Assembly: GCA_034769895.1 (NCBI GenBank)
Contig: CM068372.1
Coordinates: forward strand, 237,360,343 to 237,424,342
DNA length: 64,000 bases
Reading direction: 5' to 3'
Source of the DNA: Magicicada septendecula
Taxonomy: Eukaryota > Arthropoda > Insecta > Hemiptera > Cicadidae
Part shown: in pieces, positions 26,984-35,793 of the stretch
Numbering within the stretch: the stretch's first letter is position 1
How the letters are laid out: every line of letters begins with the position of its first letter
Position numbers and translations under genes: made by a program
The notes under the pieces: model-generated
Told to the model about the DNA's origin: nothing
Databases searched by the model: none
Seen by the model: only the letters and a program-made list of their open reading frames with translations

Positions 26984-28617
26984 GACATTTTTTTTTTTTT
27001 TTTTTTTTTTTTTTTGTCGCTGTTACCGCTCGCCCTTGGGGTGGTGTCATTGACCGTTCTACTGGGGCCCGCTTCAGCTGGCGTATTGACGTATTGCTTG
27101 TTGTCAAAACGACCCCTCGGCGGCCGGTCGCTTTCACTTTTGTTATACTGCCCCTCTCTCTCTCTCTCGGGTTGTTTTTTCCCTCGTTGGTCTATAATGG
27201 GTCTATAATGTTGCCTGCGATTGTTCTCTCCGCTTGACTGTATACTCGTAAATTCCGTAATCAATGTTTCAAAATTCGGTATACTTGTGTTACCACGTGT
27301 GACCACGGCGAGCTGCAAATCCTTTCCAAAGTGACGGGCTAATTTTCGGATCAGCTGGGTATCGGTCAATGCTGGTGACAGTTGCCGGCTTTCCAGTAAT
27401 ATTCTTTCTACATACTGGACGGCTGTGATTGGCCCATTCCACTCATATCTGCCGTACTCAAAATTGTCGCGTATATTGTCCTGGCGTTCTTGACCCCAGT
27501 ACTTCAAGGTGAAGGCTTCTTTAAACTCTTCGTACGTGGAGATTTGATTCCGTATGACACGCCACCATATTCCAGCGTCCATCTCCAAGTGTCTCCCGAT
27601 CTATTTAATGTCATTGTTGTTGTAGTACTGTTCTTGGATCTCTGACAATTCCTTCAGGAACTCCATTGGGAACCTGTCAGTGCCGTTGTACTTTAATTCT
27701 GTATGTGTGTGTCCGTTAATCCTACTGATTATCCCCGACTCACCTTCAATTAGCTGACGCCGTAGTCGTTCTATCTGGGACTTTAATTCGTTGATACGAG
27801 TGGTTTTCTCTCTGGTGCTCTCATCCAGTTTTAGTTCCGCCGACTTCTGTCTCCCATCTACCTCATTGATCTTCTGCTGTATCGTGCTGTTTACGTCTCC
27901 CTGTTCCTGTTGTAATTGTCTTACTGTTTGGAATAGTTCGACTCTCAATTCCTCCTGCTTCTTATGATTTTCTTTTGCGTGTGTTTCTACTCTGTTGTGG
28001 ATCTTTTTGATGCTTGTTTGAGTATTTTGGGCAACACTCTTTAGTTCCTGTCGGTCTAATTCTCTAGTTTCTCGTACCTCTTCGAATTTCTTGTCGGTGT
28101 CGTCCTTTAACTCTTTTATGATCTCGTTCTGCTGCTTCTGAACCTCGTCTATCTTCTTGTCACAATTATTTATGTATTCACGCATCTCTGCGCGTATTTG
28201 TGTAAAATTTTCATTCTGCTTCTCGAACTTTTCATTCACTTCTCTTCTAATCTCTATAAAATTTTCATTAATTTCTTCCTTTTGCTTTTCAAACTTTTCT
28301 TCTAGTTTCTCGAATTTTTCATTAAAATTTTCATTAATCTCTTCCTTTTGCTTTTCGAATTTTTCATTAATCATCTTAAGGCTCTCACTCTGTGCCCGCA
28401 TGAGGTCCATAAGTGAATGCATTGTCACTTCTTCCTGTGGTTGTTGTTGGGACTCCTGTCCCCGCGCTCTGACGTCTGACGTCTCCTCGGTCATTTGTGA
28501 ATAGGTTGGTGATTCCTCTCGTTCGACATCAGGTACTCCCTGTTGGTTATTAATATCGAAATTCATGGAATCGGTACTACTGGTCGTCATTTTTGCAGCC
28601 TTACTCCGCGTTAACAT
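26977..28617 (-). pseudogene. gag: Gypsy gag (coiled coil plus capsid-like part, one in-frame TAG)
   Basis: It starts MLTRSKAAKM at 28617. An acidic, Gln-rich linker is followed by a long Glu/Lys coiled coil (repeated NEKFEKQKEEINEN units), then FPMEFLKELSEI, typical of the start of Retrotrans_gag. A TAG at 27601-27603 interrupts it. The same frame resumes with WWRVIRNQISTYEEF and FTLKYWGQERQDNIR, ending in a lysine run encoded by a 28-base A-tract (T-run 26988-27015 on the plus strand). Pol lies in the -1 frame across that tract. Confidence 0.9.
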
Positions 28618-28726
28618 TCAGTCCAACTAGCTTCACACTAATAATACTTGTTCTTACAACTAACATGAAATATATATACAATTATCCTATCTACTGCCTG
28701 CTCTTTGCCCCACGTTGGGCGCCAAA

Positions 28727-30963
28727 TACAAAGACTAATGCTTGGGGATTAATTATGCCAACAATAATTAATTATGTAATTGTACTAATTTGCAAAATGA
28801 GATCGTGTAATCACTCAATTAGGTTACTTATATCAACTGATTGAAGCTAAGTGACACGTTAGTTCTTTTATGTTAGCGTAATTACTGCATGGAGACTCTA
28901 ATTATTGTATAAATTAATAAAACTACTATAAATTATTCAAGTGCCATTACTTTCTTGTTCTCAGGTAACTTTGACAATAATGAACGCAAATATTCTGGAT
29001 AAAATAAACACTTATTTATTAACATCATATCATTAAATAAAGAGACTTCAATATATATAAAATATGGATGATTCCCTGTAAATACATTCATAAAAAGAAC
29101 ACATGTATATATATATCAAATTACAATGCGAATCCAATACGTTGTTTGCTGGAAAACATACACATACATATATAATACAATTGATATATATAGAAAACAC
29201 AAATAGTCAAACAATAAATCTTATACTAATGCGTTCATTGCTTGCCTCAGATGAATGGCGTTAATTATCTTTGTCATATTTAATTTAAATACTCAAGGGG
29301 TGTTTCTTGAAAAGAGACAGGACAGTAGAGTTCTTATGATAAGAATAGCATAAAGATTACTTGTAAAGCGATTTATCCGATATTTCCATTGGCGTAACTC
29401 CTTCTCGTTGGTGCTCCTTCTCGTTGGTGGTCCATATGTGGGAAGCTGCGTAGCTGTGATCTCACTAACACTCAACACACGCGGAACAGATTCACTCGCG
29501 CTGTGTGTGTTTTCTGTTCATTCGGCTGTTACTGTTCGAGTTTATGAAATCATGTGTCGTGTGGGTAAGTTCATCATTAACTATGGTGTATATATCTGTC
29601 TGTCTATTGTTGAACTTCTTGTGTGTACATTAATGTATAGTGTCTTTGATACCGTGGTGTAATTGTTCCAAATTATATTGTATCGCTTCGCCGCACTGTA
29701 CAACGTTACGATTTCGTTGTCCGGTAATACATTAACAATAGTTCTGCGCGTCGGTTATTGATGAAACTGCGATTGGTTAGTTCAGTTCTGAATTTGAGTA
29801 TAATAAAGAACTCTAGAGTTATTAAGCACTGGCGTATGTCGCATGATTTAGTCGCTGTAGGTACACTATTACCGGATACACGCCAATATCGAAATGTCTA
29901 AGTCACTTAATTATATACCGCGTAGCAGAGTTTCAAAGTCCCACTGCTGTCCGTATGTTAATCGAACTGTATCAAGACTTAGAAGATTTAGTTCCGTGAA
30001 GACTGTTAAAGTATACGATTGAAATATATGATGACTGTCGAAAATGTATTAAGACTGACGAAAAATGTATGAAGACTGCCTCCCGCGTGCCCTGCAAACA
30101 GTTTTTATCAAGCATCGTTTACCACAATGCAATCTTCTGGAAGACACGCCTCAGGTTGAACATGATAGGACAGAAGATCTCCTACCCTTATGCCAGACTA
30201 TCGTTCTTCACTTCTCATTCGACGTTCCCGTTGCCATGATGACGACGGTCCTCTCCACCTGTTCTCTGGGTAGACGCTGGGTTGTGATTGGGTATCCTGT
30301 CTCCCCACAAGTTCGCGTCGAAAGCCTCCGTACTCTTTTCCTGGAACAGGAGCAATTTCTCGGTTGTCGATCAGGTCTTTGTCTAAGCGTACTCCGGACC
30401 CTGCTGCAGTTCTCACGCGAACAATGTGTCGTATTTCGTTATTGTTTCACTATCCTTGACCCTTTTTCCGATAGCTATCCTGACGCAGCGTGTCGTCGTT
30501 TCCAAAACGGCACTCCTTCTCCCTGTCGTAAATATCAGTTGTCGCCAGTAAGACGTTCCCCCGCTGTGCACAAGTTCGATTCTATTCTTTAGATATCGAT
30601 GTCAGTTCTCATACAGGGTAAATACCATTGTGTACTTACGCCCTTTTCTTACTACTGGTACACTTCAAATTAACCCGGCAGTGTGTCCGTCACAGTTTCT
30701 CTCTAAATTGGTACTTGACATAGTTTCTTTTTATCTTGCATGTTGCAGGCTGTAAATCTCGGTTGAGTCGAGTCTGTCACGGCCAACCTTATTCCCCATT
30801 GTAAAGTTATGTGAAGCGTATTCGTATTGTCCGAAGCAAACGTTCACTTGACACTTCGTTACACTGTTCTTTATTTATTGCTCGTGGCCCGTGTAGGGGT
30901 GTCTAGCTGTATGTAACGTCTTTTCGATCATACTAAAATTTTTTTTTATTTTTGGTTGTTACA
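28727..30963 (-). repeat. 5' LTR of the Gypsy element
   Basis: 2,237 bp, near-identical to 20573-22801, which indicates recent insertion. On the minus strand it starts TGTAACAACC and ends CTTTGTA next to the primer-binding region. Confidence 0.92.
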
Positions 30964-31074
30964 GGGATTACCCACTAAAGAACACTTAATGTAAACAGTT
31001 AAAAAGTGCAATAGTGAAGGTGTAAATACCCCAAAATAATGAGTGTATCAGTGATAAACACCAATTAATTAAAG
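30964..31074 (+). repeat. 3' LTR of the outer element, piece 2
   Basis: Continues the LTR from the Gypsy target duplication (GGGATTACCC, matching 14413 onward) to the Penelope target site AATTAATTAAAG. Confidence 0.9.
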
Positions 31075-31169
31075 TTTAACATTCATGTTTCGTAATGGTA
31101 TCCAAGTCACTTTTTATATAATAGTAAGTGATTACCTGTATGCGGTCCGCCGTGTGACTTCTCAAACTT

Positions 31170-31213
31170 AGTTACGTTACGCGTTTCAAGGCGTATGCCT
31201 CATCATCAGACGT
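31170..31213 (-). ncRNA. Hammerhead-ribozyme-like motif, PLE-1 minus copy
   Basis: On the minus strand: CTGATGA, one T, stem GAGGC/GCCTT with loop ATAC, GAAA, then the self-complementary ACGCGT followed by A as the possible cleavage base. ACGT on each side can form stem I. It lies about 130 bp after the ORF end. Confidence 0.55.
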
Positions 31214-31316
31214 TTAAAAACCAAAAACACACATATCACACAAAACTGCGTTTGTCAAAAAATAAAATTGCAGAAACAAGCATATTATGTGCACGTGATG
31301 TAGGGTGCGCACCCGT

Positions 31317-31690
31317 TCAAGTATTGTCTGCTACTGATTGGAATTCGTTGAGCAGTCTCAAAGCAGTATCATACAGGCGGTTAGATACAAAGTTCAATTG
31401 TTCATTCAGAACACAATCACGACTGCTATCATTATTATATGCATTATAAATTTCCAGCTCCTCCAAGGCATTCATAAATCGGCCCTTGTTGCATATATGC
31501 AAATGCATTAGATTGGACTTAAAATCTGTATAATTGTGATTGTGTTGGGTCAGATGACGAGTGTAATTAGATTTTATATCACTGTAATTGTGTCTTTTTT
31601 GGTAAGTGTTCACGGAAGCGTTTGTAAAAACCTTATCCGGTCTGACCTATATAGAAGCTGTTACAGTCATTGCAAACCAGTTTATAAATA
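31317..31690 (-). pseudogene. PLE-1 GIY-YIG endonuclease end, minus copy
   Basis: Encodes the last part of the GIY-YIG domain (LVCNDCNSFYIGQTG, then a TAA where the other copy has an Arg codon), then ALEELEIYNAYN through to the C-terminus. It continues, across the PLE-2 insertion, the sequence at 33281-33822. It retains the Glu codons that are disrupted by TAG in the plus copy. Confidence 0.85.
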
Positions 31691-31727
31691 AATAATTGCT
31701 TATCTAATCCGTCGAGTGACTTACTTG

Positions 31728-31785
31728 TAATTCCGCTTGACGCGTTTCAGGGCATATGCCCCATCTTCAGAATAATTCCTCTTCA
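31728..31785 (-). ncRNA. Hammerhead-ribozyme-like motif, PLE-2 left arm
   Basis: On the minus strand: CTGAAGA, one T, stem GGGGC/GCCCT with loop ATAT, GAAA, ACGCGT and C. Compared with PLE-1 an A-T pair of the stem is replaced by G-C, a compensated change. Confidence 0.55.
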
Positions 31786-31980
31786 CAGAACGTCAGACAT
31801 TAAGATTAAAATGTAATAAGTTAAAATTAAAATCCATGGTTAAAATATTAACTCATCAAAATATTAAAATATACTAAATGCACAGAGAAGCACGCACTAT
31901 CACAACATGAGTTCACTTCGCGTTATAGCCGGTGTACACCGCCGCGATGTTAATCGCGCACTGACTGTCTGAGTAAACTG

Positions 31981-32466
31981 TTATCTGTGCAACGCATCTT
32001 GTATCTCAATGGCTGTGTCGTACAAGGGATTTGACTTGAAGTTAAGTTGGTCGTTTAATATGAATCCGCCGTCTTGTGAATTGTTCGTCTTTTTAAATTG
32101 TTTAAAGGCCTTGTAAATTTCGAATTCTTCTAATGTGTCCATATATCTGCCTTTTTTGCAAAAGTGCAATGGTTTAAAGTTGGTGTCAAAATCAGTGTAG
32201 TTATGATTATTATTTACGAGGTGACGTGCAAAGTTGGATTTGAGAATGTGGGTGTCGTTTTTTGGTAAATGTTCTTGGAAGCGTTTTTTGAACGCTCTGC
32301 CGGTTTGTCCAATATAGAAGCTGTTGCAATCGTCACATTGGATTTTATAGACACCTGTCCTCTGTTTTATTGGTTTTGCAGCTTTATGGTGAAGAATTTT
32401 CTTAATGTTGTTATCGGTCCGGAAAGTTAAAGTTATATTCAATTTTCTAAAAATGTTGGTTAACAT
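31981..32466 (-). CDS. PLE-2 GIY-YIG endonuclease, left arm
   Basis: A 161-residue ORF reading outward. It covers the RT-GIY-YIG linker (LTFRTDNNIKKIL) and the GIY-YIG domain, here GVYKIQCDDCNSFYIGQTG with the following Arg-rich AFKKRFQEH segment and conserved LEEFEIYKA. It has no RT, so it is a 5'-truncated C-terminal part of the Penelope protein. An intact domain on this arm fits the recent age of the palindrome. Confidence 0.85.
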   Translation of the reverse strand: MLTNIFRKLNITLTFRTDNNIKKILHHKAAKPIKQRTGVYKIQCDDCNSFYIGQTGRAFKKRFQEHLPKNDTHILKSNFARHLVNNNHNYTDFDTNFKPLHFCKKGRYMDTLEEFEIYKAFKQFKKTNNSQDGGFILNDQLNFKSNPLYDTAIEIQDALHR

Positions 32467-32469
32467 ACA

Positions 32470-32952
32470 TTAACCAACATTTTTAGAAAATTGAATATAA
32501 CTTTAACTTTCCGGACCGATAACAACATTAAGAAAATTCTTCACCATAAAGCTGCAAAACCAATAAAACAGAGGACAGGTGTCTATAAAATCCAATGTGA
32601 TGATTGCAACAGCTTCTATATTGGACAAACCGGCAGAGCGTTCAAAAAACGCTTCCAAGAACATTTACCAAAAAACGACACCCACATTCTCAAATCCAAC
32701 TTTGCACGTCACCTCGTAAATAATAATCATAACTACACTGATTTTGACACCAACTTTAAACCATTGCACTTTTGCAAAAAAGGCAGATATATGGACACAT
32801 TAGAAGAATTCGAAATTTACAAGGCCTTTAAACAATTTAAAAAGACGAACAATTCACAAGACGGCGGATTCATATTAAACGACCAACTTAACTTCAAGTC
32901 AAATCCCTTGTACGACACAGCCATTGAGATACAAGATGCGTTGCACAGATAA
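32470..32952 (+). CDS. PLE-2 GIY-YIG endonuclease, right arm
   Basis: Identical in protein sequence to the left arm apart from the truncated start at the palindrome centre; the open frame runs to 32952. The GIY-YIG nuclease nicks target DNA in the Penelope class. Here it lacks a linked reverse transcriptase. The two copies face away from each other. Confidence 0.85.
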   Translation, partial: LTNIFRKLNITLTFRTDNNIKKILHHKAAKPIKQRTGVYKIQCDDCNSFYIGQTGRAFKKRFQEHLPKNDTHILKSNFARHLVNNNHNYTDFDTNFKPLHFCKKGRYMDTLEEFEIYKAFKQFKKTNNSQDGGFILNDQLNFKSNPLYDTAIEIQDALHR

Positions 32953-33149
32953 CAGTTTACTCAGACAGTCAGTGCGCGATTAACATCGCGGCGGTGTACA
33001 CCGGCTATAACGCGAAGTGAACTCATGTTGTGATAGTGCGTGCTTCTCTGTGCATTTAGTATATTTTAATATTTTGACGAGTTAATATTTTAACCATGGA
33101 TTTTAATTTTAACTTATTACATTTTAATCTTAATGTCTGACGTTCTGTG

Positions 33150-33208
33150 AAGAGGAATTATTCTGAAGATGGGGCATATGCCCTGAAACGCGTCAAGCGG
33201 AATTACAA
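33150..33208 (+). ncRNA. Hammerhead-ribozyme-like motif, PLE-2 right arm
   Basis: Mirror copy of the left-arm motif, with core CTGAAGA at 33163-33169 and GAAA at 33185-33188, then CGCGTC. A GGAATT block occurs on both sides and could extend stem I across an internal loop. Confidence 0.55.
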
Positions 33209-33280
33209 GTAAGTCACTCGACGGATTAGATAAGCAATTATTTATTTAATACAGTGACTTGGATACTTTAAAAATGAATA

Positions 33281-33822
33281 CAGTTTATAAATGCCTGTTT
33301 TTTCTTCAATAGGTAAGGGCAGTTTAGGTCTAAGTATATTAATTAGTTTATTGTTGGTTCTAAAAGACATAGTATAACCAATATTGTTCATCACTGAAGA
33401 TAAAATTTTTGGCATGATGTATGTGTATTTCGCAGATATAAATTTTTTCGGTGTTTTATTAAGTGGACGGGGCTTAAGTTGAATGTTATTATGCTTCTTT
33501 AGCAATTTATCAATGATGTGACTACTGTAACCATTGGAAACTGCAATAAATCTTATTGTATTTAGCTCAGCCTGGAAATCATTATTGTCAAGGGGGACTG
33601 TCAACAATCTATGGATTAAACCTATTATATGCTGCCATTTTTTGAGAATATGGGTGGTGGGAATCTACATGTATTGTATGGCTAGTGGCAGTAGGCTTCC
33701 TATAAATATTGAATTTCAATGTGTCCATTCGTCTAGTGAGGGTCAGGTCTAGAAAGTTAATTGAGTTATCATGCTCGGTCTCTAAAGTAAATTGAATATT
33801 ATTGTTGATTTCATTCTCCCGT
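33281..33822 (-). pseudogene. PLE-1 RT C-terminal part, minus copy
   Basis: Encodes, on the minus strand, the same sequence as the plus copy from the FTLETEHDNSINFLDL thumb region to TGIYKL, where PLE-2 is inserted. A frame change near 33608 breaks it. Its 5' limit at about 33822 is the junction with the inverted plus copy. Confidence 0.85.
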
Positions 33823-35581
33823 GAATACAAAACTTTGAGGCACATCAAAACAAAAATAACTATTAATAATGCTAGTATTATTAAAGCAGATAAGGGGAAT
33901 ACATTAGTAATCATGGATACTGATTCTTATAATGCCAAAGTTCACGAATTTATCTCTAACCATAATATTAGACATTTAAAATCTGATCCTACTGATAAAT
34001 ACAACAAAAACCTCAACCAATGTATTAACAAATGTACGAGTTTGCTCATTGATAATACACGTCGTTATTTGAAGCCAATTAATGCGAAGGCTCCGATATT
34101 TATGGGACTCCCCAAAATCCATAAACCACACATACCCATAAGACCGCTTATGGGTTAACTTTACTACAGCCCCCGGTTTCAAAACATCAAAAATTCTTGT
34201 AAAACTAATTAAAGACAATTTACAGTTAAAGAATAATCACAGCTTAACAAATAATACTGATTTCATTAATAAGATAAATACCGTTAAATTAAAACCTAAT
34301 TACTAATTGGTTTCATTTGACATAGTGGATTTATATACAAATATTCCAACTGATGTATCTTTAAAATTATTGAAGGACAATTTGCGAATTAACGCTTCCA
34401 TGAGTGCACAGGCGATAGATGAGTTGATTGACTTGCTTAAAGTCATTTTAAATCAAAATTATTTCACATTCAATGGTTTATTCTATAGCCAAGATGATGG
34501 TCTAGCTATGGGCTCACCCCTCTCAGGTCTGTTGGCTGACATATACTTAAATTTCTACGAAAATACTCATTTATTAAATAATAACATATACGCTAATAAG
34601 ATAAAATTTTATTCACGTTACGTAAATGACACGTTCATTATTTTTGACGGAACTTTGAGACAAGTTGACTCCTTCAAAAATCTTTTAAATGAAATCAACA
34701 ATAATATTCAATTTACTTTAGAGACCGAGCATGATAACTCAATTAACTTTCTAGACCTGACCCTCACTAGACGAATGGACACATTGAAATTCAATATTTA
34801 TAGGAAGCCTACTGCCACTAGCCATACAATACATGTAGATTCCCACCACCCATATTCTCAAAAAATGGCAGCATATAATAGTTTAATCCATAGATTGTTG
34901 ACAGTCCCCCTTGACAATAATGATTTCCAGGCTGAGCTAAATACAATAAGATTTATTGCAGTTTCCAATGGTTACAGTAGTCACATCATTGATAAATTGC
35001 TAAAGAAGCATAATAACATTCAACTTAAGCCCCGTCCACTTAATAAAACACCGAAAAAATTTATATCTGCGAAATACACATACATCATGCCAAAAATTTT
35101 ATCTTCAGTGATGAACAATATTGGTTATACTATGTCTTTTAGAACCAACAATAAACTAATTAATATACTTAGACCTAAACTGCCCTTACCTATTGAAGAA
35201 AAAACAGGCATTTATAAACTGGTTTGCAATGATTGTAACAGCTTCTATATAGGTCAGACCGGAAGAGGTTTTTACAAACGCTTCCGTGAACACTTACCAA
35301 AAAAGACACATAATTACAATGATATAAAATCTAATTACACTCGTCATCTGACCCAACACAATCACAATTATACAGATTTTAAGTCCAATCTAATGCCTTT
35401 GCATATATGCAACAAGGGCCGATTTATGAATGCCTTGGCGTAGCTGGAAATTTATAATGCATATAATAATGATAGCAGTCGTGATTGTGTTCTGAATGAA
35501 CAACTGAACTTTGTATCTAACCGCCTGTATGATACTGCTTTGAGACTGCTCAACGAATTCCAATCAGTAGCAGACAATACT
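33823..35581 (+). pseudogene. PLE-1 reverse transcriptase + GIY-YIG, plus copy
   Basis: Penelope-type protein truncated at its N-terminus. It has KADKGNTLVIMD at the start, then PIFMGLPKIHKP, a +1 frameshift near 34158 and a TAA at 34304. The main ORF (34307-35443) carries DLYTNIPT, the GLAMGSPLSGLLADIY motif, and RYVNDTFIIF where active enzymes have two adjacent Asp, so the catalytic site is mutated to Asn-Asp. GIY-YIG follows (GIYKLVCNDC, FYIGQTGRGF). A TAG at 35441-35443 precedes LEIYNAYN and the remaining 45 residues. Inactive. Confidence 0.9.
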
Positions 35582-35685
35582 TGAACGGGTGCGCACCCTA
35601 CATCACGTGCACATAATATGCTTGTTTCTGCAATTTTATTTTTTGACAAACGCAGTTCTGTGTGATATGTGTGTTTTTGGTTTTT

Positions 35686-35730
35686 AAACGTCTGATGATG
35701 AGGCATACGCCTTGAAACGCGTAACGTAAC
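35686..35730 (+). ncRNA. Hammerhead-ribozyme-like motif, PLE-1 plus copy
   Basis: Core CTGATGA at 35692-35698, GAAA at 35714-35717, then CGCGTA. ACGT before the core and ACGT after the possible cleavage base can pair as stem I. Same sequence as the minus copy. Confidence 0.55.
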
Positions 35731-35793
35731 TAAGTTTGAGAAGTCACACGGCGGACCACATACAGGTAATCACTTACTATTAATTAATTAAAG

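Larger units (their letters stand above)
20573..30963 (-). mobile_element. Gypsy-superfamily LTR retrotransposon with 2.2-kb LTRs
   Basis: A 10.4-kb element in minus orientation. It is flanked by GGGA (or AGGGA) target duplications inside the 3' LTR of the outer element. On the minus strand, after the 5' LTR (28727-30963), the PBS region reads TTTGGCGCCCAACGTGGGGC. Gag, protease-RT-RNase H-integrase, about 0.9 kb of non-coding sequence and the 3' LTR (20573-22801) follow. There is no envelope ORF. Two in-frame TAG codons interrupt gag and integrase. Confidence 0.93.
31689..33280 (+). mobile_element. Penelope-like element 2 (PLE-2), near-perfect palindrome
   Basis: Two head-to-head copies (about 31687-32463 and 32470-33246) mirror each other around the six bases CATACA. 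I noticed one mismatch over about 777 bp. It is inserted in the GIY-YIG coding sequence of the PLE-1 minus copy, duplicating CAGTTTATAAA (31677-31688 and 33281-33291). The right end has an additional roughly 33-bp tail (AATACAGTGACTTGGATA...) missing from the left end, so the 3' end is at the right. The reverse transcriptase has been lost from both arms. Confidence 0.9.
31075..35781 (-). mobile_element. Penelope-like element 1 (PLE-1), partly inverted, with PLE-2 nested in it
   Basis: Flanked by 12-bp target duplications AATTAATTAAAG (31063-31074 and 35782-35793). It has two opposed copies. A minus-strand copy truncated at 33822 runs to the left end and is interrupted by PLE-2 at 31688/33281. 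A longer plus-strand copy (33823-35781) carries RT and GIY-YIG. Only the left end has an extra 42-bp tail beyond the shared terminal sequence, so I take the left as the true 3' end and the plus copy as the inverted 5' part. This head-to-head arrangement is typical of Penelope-like elements. Confidence 0.88.
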
